64,000 bases of DNA, taken from contig NZ_JABBXA010000026.1 in NCBI RefSeq assembly GCF_014161445.1, forward strand, positions 54,032 through 118,031, given 5' to 3'. Below are positions 11,410 through 19,701 of the stretch, one piece after another. Made by a program: the position numbers and the translations under genes. Below the pieces are notes generated by a model that ran no database searches, was not told where the DNA came from, and saw nothing but the letters and a program-made list of their open reading frames with translations. How positions within the stretch are numbered: position 1 is the stretch's first letter; each line of letters begins with the position of its first letter. This DNA comes from Microbispora sp. H13382. GTDB lineage: Bacteria > Actinomycetota > Actinomycetes > Streptosporangiales > Streptosporangiaceae.

Positions 11410-11441
11410 GTTCTATAACTCTTGAGTGAGTTCTATAACAA
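11410..11441 (-). promoter_or_regulatory. trpB promoter with twin 10-bp operator repeats
   Basis: The 10-mer GTTCTATAAC (plus strand) occurs at 11410-11419 and again at 11430-11439, exactly 20 bp apart, so both copies face the same side of the helix. On the minus strand a -35 box TTGTTA (11441-11436) and a -10 box TATAGA (11417-11412) with an 18-bp spacer fall within the two copies, so a bound protein would block RNA polymerase. Each copy is a near-palindrome (GTT-N4-AAC). The likely binder is the GntR protein at the end of the operon. Confidence 0.6.
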
Positions 11442-11631
11442 TGAGTCTGGCACGGACGATGGGGACGCGCCACCTCCGTTCACCCAGTCCTCGTTGCGCT
11501 GGTTCGGTTGGTCGCCGCGCCGCGAGTGCGTCCGGCAGCGCGGGCCGCCACGGTTGCCGGGAGAGTTCGGCGCCGACCCCGGGGCGTGCGCCGAACAGGC
11601 CCTGCGCGACGCCACGCAGAGCTTCGCGGTC

Positions 11632-11636
11632 AGCAA
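11632..11636. repeat. left target-site duplication AGCAA
   Basis: Five bases AGCAA directly outside the left terminal inverted repeat. The same five bases follow the right terminal repeat at 18815-18819. This is the direct footprint of Tn3-type insertion. Confidence 0.92.
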
Positions 11637-11674
11637 GGGCCGCCCGTAGTTTCCAGCCCAAAAACAACGCTAAG
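11637..11674 (+). repeat. left terminal inverted repeat of the Tn3 element
   Basis: 38-bp end starting GGGCCGCCCGTAGTTTCC and ending AACGCTAAG. It matches the inverted right end at 33 of 38 positions. The match continues inward for a further 12 identical bases (CAGTTGATCTAG, to 11686), giving a symmetric 50-bp terminus that probably forms the TnpA binding site. Confidence 0.92.
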
Positions 11675-11741
11675 CAGTTGATCTAGGGTGTGGACGGCGT
11701 CAGCCACGCCGGGGTGGAGCGGTGTCGAGGAGTTCGGTGAC

Positions 11742-12388
11742 CTAGGCGAGGGCGACGGCGCCGGGTTTGACGTAGCGCATGGCGGTGCGTGGGTTGCGCC
11801 ACCGACCCTTGGCCATGATCAGTTGTAGGCCGGCGTTGGCGTCGCCGAGGTGGGTGGCCGCGCTGTGGCGTAGCTGGTGCAGGTCCCAGCCGGGCGAGGT
11901 GTCGGTGCGGGTGTAGTGGTCGAGCAGGGCGCGGGCCCGGTCGTAGCCGAGACGGGCGCGGCCGGTGTGCGGGCAGATGTCTTTGGCCGGAGGCCGGCGG
12001 GCGGGGCCGGGGCGGCGTTCGGACAGGAAGACCGGGCCGGCGGTGCGGCTGCGCAGGAGCCGGGGCAGCAGGTGCGCGGTACCGGATGCCCAGTAGACGT
12101 ACTCGATGTCCCCGCCCTTGGAGACCACGCGGGCGCGGCGGGCGTCGAGTTCCAGGTCGGCGATGTCGAGGGCGAGGATCTCGGCGGCGCGGGCGGTGGT
12201 CTGCGCTGGTTCCAGGTCGACGCCGCGGACTGGCCCCACAGCGCGGTGAGCGTATCGGCGAGCTCGTCGCCGGTGACGTCGCCGAGGTACCGGTCGGCGC
12301 CGACGTGGTCGGCGAGACGGTCCAGTGCGCTGCCGTCAAGATCGCTGCGGGTGGCGCCGCTGGTCGTGATCGCCGCGCGATCGTCCAT
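11742..12388 (-). pseudogene. tnpI: TnpI-like tyrosine recombinase, internally deleted and frameshifted
   Basis: The N-terminal part starts at the ATG at 12388 (MDDRAAITTSGATRSDLDG) and runs to LWGQSAASTWN near 12210. The reading frame then changes, and the catalytic half continues as TTARAAEILALDIADLEL to the stop at 11742. The catalytic half has the first Arg (in TARAAE), the HQLRHS box, GRW and the nucleophile Tyr in MRYVKPG. The core-binding region expected between the two halves (roughly 100 residues) is missing, so an internal deletion joined the ends out of frame. The intact enzyme would resolve transposon cointegrates at the adjacent core site. This copy should be inactive. Confidence 0.8.
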
Positions 12389-12389
12389 G

Positions 12390-12416
12390 CACCGGATAAT
12401 AGGCCGTTATCCGGTG
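12390..12416. other. core recombination site of the transposon resolvase (predicted)
   Basis: A perfect dyad with 10-bp arms, CACCGGATAA and TTATCCGGTG, separated by 7 bp (TAGGCCG), starts one base upstream of the recombinase ATG. Tyrosine recombinases bind such arms and exchange strands across a 6-8 bp spacer. In Tn4430-type elements the core site sits directly upstream of tnpI, as here. The dyad is visible; its function is inferred from position and geometry. Confidence 0.7.
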
Positions 12417-12751
12417 AAGATGGGATCACCGCGGCCAGGCCGCCACCGCCGGTCCGACGCCCGGCCGTCATCTCGACGCGGTAACCCTTCGTGATGAACG
12501 GGCGTTGCCAGGCGGCCAAGATTCGCCCGCTCATAGCCGATGTGCGGAAGTTGGCATAAGGAAGTGGTCGATGGCCCTGCCTGAGCTGTCTGGCCGTGAG
12601 GGGGTCGGCCGCGGGGGTCGGCTGGCTTGCCCGCCCACGCCCTGGCCGCTGCCCGATTCGTGGCAACGGGCTCGCCGCCTCATCCGTGCGGTGGCGCGGC
12701 TTGGCTGGGGCCGTCAATCCGGGTGCCGGCGGGGGCCAGGCTTTGCCGGTG
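12417..12751. other. transposon stretch without a recognised gene
   Basis: 335 bp between the recombinase core site and the response regulator gene. Short open frames exist on both strands (for example a plus-strand frame from an ATG at 12571), but none has a good ribosome site or a recognisable product. Accessory recombinase-binding repeats might lie here; I could not identify any with certainty. Confidence 0.5.
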
Positions 12752-13414
12752 TCAGCTGGTGAGGCCGGCATCGTGGGCGAGTAGGGCGATCTGGGTACGG
12801 TTGTTGAGATTGAGTTTGGTGAGTATGCGGGAGATGTGGGCTTTCACGGTAGCCACGCTCATGAACAGTTCGTTGGCGATCTCGGCGTTGGACTTGCCGT
12901 GCCCGACGGCGATAGCGACCTCGCGTTCGCGTTCGCTGAGCTGATCCAGCGCGGTGGTGGCGTGCTGTTGCCTGGCGGCGGCGCCGGTGTCGCTGAGGTG
13001 GGCGATGAGCTGTCGGGTCACGGTCGGCGACAGGATGGGTTCGCCGGCTGCGACCCGCGTGATCGCGCGCAGGATCTCGGCGGGTGGGGTGTGTTTGAGC
13101 AGGAAGCCGCTGGCCCCGGCGCGTAGCGCGCGGAGGACGTGCTCGTCGGCGTCGAAGGTGGTCAGGATGATGACCTCGGGTGGGTTGGGTCGGGCGCGCA
13201 GCTGTTCGGTGGCGGCGAGGCCGTCGAGGGTGGGCATGCGGATGTCCATCAGGACCACGTCCGGGGCGTAGGCGTCGACGGCGTCGGCTACTTCGCTTCC
13301 GTCGCCGGCCTCGCCCACCACGGTCAGGTCGGGTGAGCCGCCGATGACCATCGCCAGGCCGGCCCGCACGAGCGGGTCGTCGACGACGACGAGGACCCGC
13401 ACCGCTGCGTTCAC
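12752..13414 (-). CDS. NarL/LuxR-type response regulator (transposon cargo)
   Basis: 220-residue response regulator. The receiver domain (VRVLVVVDDPLVRAGL..., phospho-acceptor Asp in VVLMDIRMP, switch Thr in IILTTFD, Lys in GFLLKHT) is followed by a LuxR helix-turn-helix (LSEREREVAIAVGHGKSNAEIA...VKAHISRILTKL). The usual acidic pocket reads VVVDDPLV, so at least the DD pair is kept. The GTG at 13414 is chosen because AGAAGGAG lies just upstream. It follows the histidine kinase gene by 52 bp on the same strand, and the two form one two-component system inside the transposon. Confidence 0.9.
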   Translation of the reverse strand: MNAAVRVLVVVDDPLVRAGLAMVIGGSPDLTVVGEAGDGSEVADAVDAYAPDVVLMDIRMPTLDGLAATEQLRARPNPPEVIILTTFDADEHVLRALRAGASGFLLKHTPPAEILRAITRVAAGEPILSPTVTRQLIAHLSDTGAAARQQHATTALDQLSEREREVAIAVGHGKSNAEIANELFMSVATVKAHISRILTKLNLNNRTQIALLAHDAGLTS

Positions 13415-13466
13415 GTTGGGCTCCTTCTCTCTGCCCAGCCGGGCCACGGACCGACGCTGGCCGCGA

Positions 13467-14696
13467 TCAGAGGGTAGGCCACGGTAGCCAGGCCCAGAGC
13501 CGGAACTCACCGGCCGGGGTGGGTCCGTGTTCGAGGCGTCCGCCGGCGAGGGCGGCCCGTTCGGTGAGCCCGATGAGGCCGATGCCGGCGCCGGGAATTG
13601 CGGTACCACCGCCGGTGCCCATCGGGCACGGGTTGCGGATCTCGACGATTACGCCGTCGCCCGGGGTTGCCCGGACGGTGACGGCCACCTCGGCGTCGGG
13701 GGCGTACTTGCGGGCGTTGGTCAGCCCTTCCTGCACGATCCGGTACGCGCTGCGCCCCACACCAGCCGGCACGGCGGCAAGCGCATCGGTCTGGCAGTCG
13801 AGCCGCACCGTCATCCCGGCGCGCCGCGACTGGTCGACGAGGTCGGGGAGGTCGGCCAGGGTGGGCTGCGGCCGTTCCGGCGTCTCGTCGGACCGGTCGA
13901 CACCGGCGCGGAGGACGCCGATCACCTCCCGAAGGTCCTCCAGCGCCTGGTAGGCACTGTCGCGGACCACCCCGGCGGCGCGGGCGACCTCGTCGGGCGC
14001 GGCGTCGGGGCGTAGCTCCAGCGCCCCGGCGTGCAGGCTCAGCAGGGACAGGCGGTGGGCGAGCACGTCGTGCATCTCCCGGGCGATCCGGTTGCGTTCG
14101 CCCTGGCGGGCCTCGGCGACCCGCAGCTCCTGTTCGGCCTCGACCCGCCGGGCCCGTTCGCGCAGCGACTGGCGCCGGGCCCGCACGAACATGCCCCAGG
14201 CGAGCACCGCGAGCGCGAAGACGACGCCCAGCACGATCTGCGACCAGGGTCCGACCGGGACGTCCGGGCGGATCAGCAGCGTGAGGAACGGCACGAGCGC
14301 GTACCCGGCCGCGATCCCGGCGACCACTGCGAAGCGCCGGTGGACCGCGACGGTGAACAGCGCGACGAGCGCCGCGCCCGCGGCGGACGTCGCGTAGACG
14401 CTGACCAGACCGACGGCCACGGCGAGGCCGACCGGCCAGCGCCGGCGCAGCCACACCGCCAGACTGCACAGGCTGCCGAGGACGAGGTCGACGGTGAGCG
14501 GGACCGGCGCGATGTGCTGCGCGCGGCTGTCGGCCAGGGTCTGCACCACGACGCCGACGGCCAGCAGGAAACAGGTGGCGTCGACGACCCGGCCGCGGAC
14601 CGTGCGCCCGGCCGGGCGTACTGGATCGTGGTCAGCATCGCTGATCACGCCCGCCGGTAGCGGGCTCCGATCCTGCGGGTCCGCCGGGGCCATCAT
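13467..14696 (-). CDS. NarL-type sensor histidine kinase (transposon cargo)
   Basis: About 409 residues. The N-terminal half has four to five hydrophobic segments (VVDATCFLLAVGVVVQTLA, VDLVLGSLCSLAVWL, VGLAVAVGLVSVYA, AAGALVALFTVAV-like and VLGVVFALAVLAWGMF), so it is a polytopic membrane sensor. The HisKA_3 box is REMHDVLAHRLSLL, followed by an HATPase domain (NARKYAP, GIGLIGLTERAALAGG). An ATG pair at 14696/14693 is the likely start; open frame further upstream is not protein-like. Its partner is the response regulator downstream. The signal is unknown, and the neighbouring DUF6326 membrane protein is a plausible output or co-sensor. Confidence 0.86.
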   Translation of the reverse strand: MMAPADPQDRSPLPAGVISDADHDPVRPAGRTVRGRVVDATCFLLAVGVVVQTLADSRAQHIAPVPLTVDLVLGSLCSLAVWLRRRWPVGLAVAVGLVSVYATSAAGAALVALFTVAVHRRFAVVAGIAAGYALVPFLTLLIRPDVPVGPWSQIVLGVVFALAVLAWGMFVRARRQSLRERARRVEAEQELRVAEARQGERNRIAREMHDVLAHRLSLLSLHAGALELRPDAAPDEVARAAGVVRDSAYQALEDLREVIGVLRAGVDRSDETPERPQPTLADLPDLVDQSRRAGMTVRLDCQTDALAAVPAGVGRSAYRIVQEGLTNARKYAPDAEVAVTVRATPGDGVIVEIRNPCPMGTGGGTAIPGAGIGLIGLTERAALAGGRLEHGPTPAGEFRLWAWLPWPTL

Positions 14697-14821
14697 GATC
14701 AAAGCGTACGGCCGGGTCGGGCCCCACGGCATCCGACCAAAGTCGAACCCGAGGTGTAGACCTTCGGCCCGCCGCCATCGACCTCGGCTCGTAGCGGCGC
14801 ATGCGGCCGCTCTAGCAATCT

Positions 14822-14839
14822 GTTCCATATAACCGGAAC
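14822..14839. promoter_or_regulatory. possible operator between the kinase and DUF6326 genes
   Basis: A dyad GTTCC-N8-GGAAC lies between the divergent histidine kinase (start 14696) and DUF6326 gene (start 14920). Its position would let the response regulator control both directions. The arms are short (5 bp), so this is a weak call. Confidence 0.35.
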
Positions 14840-14919
14840 GGACGGCCCAACAAAACCTCCGAAACGGCATTCCGACCATTCCTGCGCCAACGAATGGCGC
14901 GGAAAGGAAGTGAGAAACG

Positions 14920-15399
14920 ATGAGCGACATCCGAACGAACACCCCGAGCATGCTCGACAACCCGCCGATCCCCGTGCAGGCCAAGCTCGCGGCAGCATGG
15001 ACCAGCTTCATGTTCCTCTACATCTACGTCGACTACTTCCACCTCTACAAGCCTGGCGCCATCGACGAAATCCGGGGTGGCGTCGTCTTTGAGTTCGACA
15101 TCAGCGGGACGTTGTTGACCATTTTCACCGCGTCCGTGGCGATCCCGGCCCTGATGGTGATGCTCTCCATGACGCTGCCCGCCCGGGTGAACCGCGCCAC
15201 GAACCTCGTCGTTGCATTGCTCTACATCCCCTTCTCGGTGTTCAACGCGGTAGGGGAGTCCTGGGACTGGGCCTCCTTCTACGGCCTCTCCATCGGAATC
15301 GAGGTGCTGCTCCTGGCCTTCATCCTGCGGTACGCGTGGAAATTCCGTCCGGAAATCGCACGCCCCGAATCCTCCCGCGAATCGGTGTCGGCGCGCTGA
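14920..15399 (+). CDS. DUF6326-family four-helix membrane protein (transposon cargo)
   Basis: 159 residues with four predicted membrane helices: residues 23-40 (AAAWTSFMFLYIYVDYF), 62-85 (TLLTIFTASVAIPALMVML), 92-110 (NLVVALLYIPFSVF) and 120-140 (LSIGIEVLLLAFILRY). It resembles the family annotated as DUF6326, of unknown function. A strong ribosome site (GGAAAGGAAG) precedes the ATG. It is transcribed away from the two-component genes and is the likely regulated cargo. The last 18 residues are polar and probably cytoplasmic. Confidence 0.75.
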   Translation: MSDIRTNTPSMLDNPPIPVQAKLAAAWTSFMFLYIYVDYFHLYKPGAIDEIRGGVVFEFDISGTLLTIFTASVAIPALMVMLSMTLPARVNRATNLVVALLYIPFSVFNAVGESWDWASFYGLSIGIEVLLLAFILRYAWKFRPEIARPESSRESVSAR

Positions 15400-15465
15400 A
15401 CCGATCCGCCTGCCTCGGCGCCCACCGAGGAGGGAGACCCCTCAAATGAGTAAAGGAGAACCCCG

Positions 15466-15546
15466 ATGTACGTCGCGCAAACGAGACGCGCGCTACGGAG
15501 CGTTACCAGTGGCCGTCGCGAAGGAGCCGCTACCGGCCGGCGGTGA
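15466..15546 (+). CDS. 26-residue small ORF, possibly a truncated cargo gene
   Basis: An ATG at 15466 follows an excellent ribosome site (AAAGGAG, 7 bp upstream) and reads MYVAQTRRALRSVTSG before stopping at 15546, inside the tnpA 3' end. The good start site and abrupt end suggest the beginning of a gene that lost its remainder when it was joined to tnpA, or a small peptide. No family is recognised. Confidence 0.3.
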   Translation: MYVAQTRRALRSVTSGRREGAATGRR

Positions 15547-18500
15547 TGGCCTCCGACGGCAGCCGGAGCGGTCGGTAGCCGTCGGCGTCGAGTTGGGCGA
15601 GTTCGCCGTCGATGTCGACGGAGTGGGTGCCGTAGAAGTGCACATTCTCGTGGTGGGTGGGCCAAATGTGGGCGAGGACCTCGTCGTCGATGTCGTGGCC
15701 GTCGCGACGCAGCGCGGCCACGCCGAGGCCGTGGTACTCGGTCGACCAGCACACGATCGCGTTCGTCGCCACGGTGAGACACCACATCTGCTCGGTCTGC
15801 TGCTCGTGGTGGCGATGGCGGATGGCGCCCTCGCCGGCGTAGGCGAGGCTGCGGCGCAGGGCGTGCAGGTTCTCGCCCTTGTTGAGCTGGCGGGCGATCC
15901 TGCGCCGGTAGGTCTCGTCGGCGAGGTACCGGGCGGCGTAGACGGTGCGCCGCAGCGCCCAGTACTCCTTGATCGCGCTGGTGAAGGCGTTCGGCTGGCG
16001 TTTCGACGAGCACAGCTTGCCCACGACCAGGGCGGCAGTGGCGTGCCCGCCCTGCACGGACGCGGCCACCCGCAGCAGGTCGTCCCATCTCTCGGTGATC
16101 AGGTCGGTGTTGAGCCGGCGGGTCAGCAGCGCACCCGCCCGCGGGTAGCGGGCAAGGAACTCCTGCCGGGGTCCGGTCCGGTACAAGGTGATCTTCCCGA
16201 GGTCGCGGATGCGGGGCGAAAGCTGCTTGCCGACCAGGTCGAACAGGGCGAAGTTGGCCAGGGTCGCGCCGTGGGTGTCGGTGGCGTGCTCGTCGATGGG
16301 CAGGTCGGTGGCGTTGCCGAGGATGCCGTCGAGCACGTAGTGCGACTCCGGCGCGGTCGCCACGATGACCTTCGTGTCGAAGGTGGAGTGCTGGTCGGAG
16401 ACGTGGGTGTAGGTGGAGATGCCCTGCCCGCGGGCGAAGTACCGCGACAGGTGCCGGGCCGTGATCGACTTACCCTTGACCGGGAACCGTTGACCGTCCG
16501 AACTGGACAGTGTGCCTGGCCCGAACGCCTGCGTGAGCGGCAGCCGGTGGTGGTAGTTGACGATCGCCGCGTTTGCCGCCTCCAGGGTCTCCGGGCGGAA
16601 GTACCACTCGGCGGTCCAGGCCAGCACGTCGTAGGGCACGCCGAACGACTCGGCCATCGCGCCCAGGCCCATGTTGGTGGCCTCGGCGATGACCACGTAC
16701 AGCAGGTTGCGTTTGAGCTCGGCCACCGGGTCACCTTCCCGCCGGCGTGCACCAGGTGGTCGGTGAACCCGGTCCGGGCGTCGATCTCGACCAACACCGA
16801 CGCCAGGGGCACCCGGGGTAGCATCACGGCCAGCTCGTCGCGCAACGTCTCGGCCTCGCCCGGTACGTCCTCTGCGGTCAGCGGCGGGATGACCAGCTCG
16901 CCGGCGTCGGTGAGCCGAACCTCGCCGGTGGTGCCCTTCACGAGCAGCCCCTCCAGGTCGCCGAGGGCGGTGCGCAGCTCGTCGTCGGCCAGGGCCAGGG
17001 CCTCACCCGCGACGGCCGGCTTGCCGACCAGACGGCAGAACTCGACCCGCTGCGCCGCCCACGCCCCGGCCGTGAGCAGGAACGACGCCGGGTCGGCGTA
17101 GCGGCGCGAGCCGGGCACGAACACGTCACCGGAACGCAGCCCGTCGCGCAGCGCGACCAGCACGCACAGCTCCCAGTAGTGCCGGTACGCGATGATGTCG
17201 CCGGCCTCGGCCGCCGCGACCAGATAGCCGGCCCACTTCGTCGGCACGAACCCCACCGGCGCGCCGGCCGGCACCTTGCGCGTACCGGTCGCGTAAAGCT
17301 CGGCCAGCATCGACACCGCCCGCAGCAGCTCGTCGGTACCCAGCCCGCCCGAAAACCGCACCGCCGCCAGCACCGCAGGCGCGAACTGACGCAGGTACGA
17401 CATCGACGCGTCCATCAACGCCAAATGCCCGTGGTCGCGGGGCCTCGTCCGCCAGCCGTCGCCTGATGCGCTCGAACGCCTCCAGCGCGTCCCCGCGCCG
17501 CCCCGCCGCGGACAGCGCCCGCACCAGCAAACCGCTCGGTGCGCGCCGCCCACGCCGCCCGCATCCGCTCCATCCCGATCCGGCTGCGCAGCAGCGGCCC
17601 GACCTGCTCGTCGCCGACGACCGGGTCGAGCACGACCGACAGGATCTCATCGAGCAACTGCTGACGGTTCTCCCCACCCCGGGCCCGCTCGGCCAGGGCC
17701 TCGGTCAGCTTCTGCTTGGCCGCCGACTCCCGCCCGGACACGGCCTGGTCGAACAGCAGCAGCACCTCGTCGAGCACGTCGACGGCGGACTGGGCCAGCA
17801 ACGTGAGCAGGATCGGGTACCGGCGCTCCGGCTCGCGCCGCGCCAGCGCCTGCGGGGTCAGCCGCCGGCCCACGCCCGCGAGGAACCGGCGCCGCTCGCC
17901 CGGCAGCATCGACAGGCCCAGGGTGTGCGCGTCCAGCCGCCGCAGATACGTCAGCTTCTCCAGCTCGGCCTTGACCGCCGCCGGCGTCGACGACGTCGCC
18001 CCAATCCCCAACCACGCCAGGGCGCTACGCCCGAGCAGCGCATCGGGCACCAGCAGCAGGTCCAGCTCGGCCCGGTGCCGGTCGGTGAGCAGGTGCGCCA
18101 CCCGCATCCACGTCTCCTCCCGCGCCCGCGCCCGCGCGGCCGCCACCCGCTTGAGAATCAGCACTACCCCGGGCCGGGCCACCCGCGACGAGGCCAGGTA
18201 CTCGCAGGCCAGCCGGAACAGCAGCTTCGGCGAGTCGTGCTCCATCGCCAGGGCGAACAGGAACTCGTCGAGTCCCTTCCACTCCATGGCGTCAATCGCC
18301 CGCCAGCCGAGGTACGCCGCGACCCCCTGCAAGTGGTCGGTGCGGGTCTGCTCGCGCTCGCCATAGCCGCGCAGCTCACCCATGGGCACGCCGAGCCGCT
18401 GCGACAGCCGGCCCACCGCGGCCGCCGGCGCGGCCGTCACCTCGTCGGGCACAAACCCCAGCCACGGCAGCGTGCACAGCTGCACCGCCGCGCCGAGCAC

Positions 18501-18644
18501 GTTGCGCCCGGTCCGGAACTTGCGCAGGAACGCCACGTCAGCGTCGGACACCGTGAAGTGCCTGATCAACTCAACTCGATTGATCTCAGGGAAGCCCCGA
18601 AGCTGCGCCAACTTGTCCTCTGAGAACACGTCCCGAGTCGCCAC
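15530..18644 (-). pseudogene. tnpA: Tn3-family transposase TnpA, disrupted
   Basis: The gene reads from a GTG at 18644 (ATRDVFSEDKLAQLRGFPEI) in three frames. The N-terminal part runs to RIGMERMRAAWAARTER near 17530. A foreign stretch of about 88 bp follows, and the frame changes. The middle part starts PRDHGHLALMDASMSYL (from 17442) and runs to DHLVHAGGK near 16740. A second frameshift at about 16720-16742 leads into AELKRNLLYVVIAEATNMGLG. The DDE catalytic core is intact within the last frame (SSDGQRFPV, THVSDQHSTFD and NKGENLH). Full length would be about 1000 residues, normal for the family. Two frame changes make it non-functional unless there are sequencing errors. Confidence 0.9.
17443..17530 (-). 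other. BTAD-domain gene fragment inserted in tnpA
   Basis: On the minus strand this stretch encodes, in one frame, GLLVRALSAAGRRGDALEAF followed by ERIRRRLADE. This is the classic helical repeat of bacterial transcriptional activation domains (BTAD) in SARP/AfsR regulators and has no counterpart in Tn3 transposases. Its flanks, RTER on one side and PRDHGHLALMDAS on the other, are adjacent in normal TnpA proteins. It therefore looks like a short fragment of a regulator gene captured in tnpA, shifting the frame. It is not a copy of the BTAD gene at 45554-47653, whose equivalent reads differently. Confidence 0.65.
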
Positions 18645-18776
18645 GAACCCACCACCCCAGCCCCAGGTCACAGCGCCGGGCCGGCTCCTCACCGAACCCG
18701 ACCCAGCGCCACACGGATTGTCGCGGCGCTGGGCGAGGACTGCATTTCGGCGGAGAGCAGGACTCTAGATCAACTG

Positions 18777-18814
18777 CTTAGCGTCGTTTTTGGTCCGGAA
18801 ACTACATGCGGCCC
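18777..18814 (-). repeat. right terminal inverted repeat of the Tn3 element
   Basis: Inverted partner of 11637-11674. Read on the minus strand it starts GGGCCGCATGTAGTTTCC and ends GACGCTAAG, and the match continues inward to 18765. The tnpA start codon (18644) reads away from this end, the usual Tn3 arrangement. Confidence 0.92.
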
Positions 18815-18819
18815 AGCAA
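18815..18819. repeat. right target-site duplication AGCAA
   Basis: Second copy of the 5-bp target duplication, directly outside the right terminal inverted repeat and identical to 11632-11636. Confidence 0.92.
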
Positions 18820-18889
18820 GGCGCCGACCTGGCCGTACAGCCCACCGGAGGCCGGCTCTCGCATGGCGAGGGCCGGACCTCACCGGTGA

Positions 18890-19591
18890 TCAGATCGAAG
18901 CCTCGCCGGTCAGCGAGGGCACGGCGCAGGGGCGGAGGACCATGAGCGAGTCCTCCAAGGCCGCGACCATGGCGAAGGGGAACCGGTCGAGTTCGAGACA
19001 GAGCGCGACGTCATCGGGATGGGCTCCCTCACGCACGCCCTGCGCCAACTCGGCGGCGGCGCGTGACTCGCCGGCGCGGCTGAGGAACTCGGACGCATCC
19101 GCCCCGGCCCCCGCGGCTATCTGGGCGATGTACTGAGCGCAGGCCAGATCTTCGTCGGCGCGCCCGTCCTCCCCGGTGATCACGAACGTGACACTGCCGC
19201 ACCCGCGCGTCCGCAGGAGCCGAGCCGTCGCCTCCGCCACCACGAAGCCGGCGCACAGTACGAGCGGCGCATCCTTCACAGCGAGGGCGCCCACCGTCCC
19301 TGCCGTGGTCTTCTGCACAACCGTCCGTCCGCCAAGGTCAACAGACCGCAGCAGGCCCGGCGAGTTGACGATGTCGAACCCGGCCGCCGGCGGACCGTCT
19401 TTGAGCGCCACCCAATCCGGGTGGCGAGCCTTGAGCGCCAGGGCCTCGTCCAGCGACCCAGCAAGAACGATCCTTTCCGCTCCGCGGGCGAAGGCCCAGG
19501 CAGCCACTGTGAAGGCACGCATGACGTCGACCACGACCGCCGCGGACGGGGCTTCCACCAGCTCAGCGATGCCACGGAAACGAACGTCCAT
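18890..19591 (-). CDS. 2-phosphosulfolactate phosphatase-like (ComB family) protein
   Basis: 233-residue ComB-type phosphatase: VVVDVMRAFTVAAWAFARGAERIVLAGSLDEAL at the start, then DIVNSPGLLRSVDLGGRTVV and TTAGTVGAL. The acidic motif VDVMRAF and the STAGT-type loop are family marks. ComB removes phosphate from 2-phosphosulfolactate in coenzyme M synthesis. Actinomycetes lack that pathway, so the real substrate is unknown. The ATG at 19591 is preferred; another at 19609 would add six residues. Just upstream is a 54-bp copy of a piece of the coiled-coil gene at 21478-22674, so the native promoter may have been replaced. Confidence 0.78.
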   Translation of the reverse strand: MDVRFRGIAELVEAPSAAVVVDVMRAFTVAAWAFARGAERIVLAGSLDEALALKARHPDWVALKDGPPAAGFDIVNSPGLLRSVDLGGRTVVQKTTAGTVGALAVKDAPLVLCAGFVVAEATARLLRTRGCGSVTFVITGEDGRADEDLACAQYIAQIAAGAGADASEFLSRAGESRAAAELAQGVREGAHPDDVALCLELDRFPFAMVAALEDSLMVLRPCAVPSLTGEASI

Positions 19592-19617
19592 CCCGTCATG
19601 ATCCCGCATGCCCTGCC

Positions 19618-19671
19618 GCGCCCGTTCCAGCGTCAGCTCCGCCTGGACGCGCTCCCGCTCTCCCGCCGCGT
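19618..19671. repeat. 54-bp direct repeat, copy A
   Basis: Matches 21602-21655 in the same orientation with one mismatch in 54. On the minus strand it encodes AGERERVQAELTLERAR, a piece of the coiled-coil protein encoded at 21478-22674. The homology stops abruptly on both sides. The two copies flank the monooxygenase gene. Confidence 0.88.
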
Positions 19672-19701
19672 ATGTGCGAGACGACCACTGTTCAGGCGAG
19701 A

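Larger units (their letters stand above)
11637..18814. mobile_element. Tn3-family transposon with two-component-system cargo
   Basis: A 7.2-kb element bounded by 38-bp inverted repeats that begin GGGCCGC and end ACGCTAAG, 33 of 38 matching, and flanked by a perfect 5-bp duplication AGCAA (11632-11636 and 18815-18819). Terminal repeats of this length ending in TAAG, together with a 5-bp duplication, are hallmarks of the Tn3 family. Inside are a TnpI-type tyrosine recombinase with its core site, a TnpA transposase, and cargo: a response regulator, a histidine kinase and a DUF6326 membrane protein. Both recombination genes are broken, so the copy looks immobile now, yet the intact target duplication shows that the ends have not been rearranged since insertion. 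Confidence 0.93.

Noticed and set aside
11433..11636. Gene interrupted by the Tn3 insertion
   Set aside because: I rejoined the flanks without the element on both strands; the short open frames that result have no recognisable product, so the target was probably intergenic.
12505..12762. Small plus-strand open frame between the recombinase and response regulator genes
   Set aside because: No ribosome site, no recognisable family, and it overlaps the end of the response regulator gene.
17443..17530. BTAD fragment in tnpA as a copy from the BTAD gene at 45554-47653
   Set aside because: The equivalent segment there reads RLLALALYRGGRQGDALAVL, which differs too much; the donor must be another gene.
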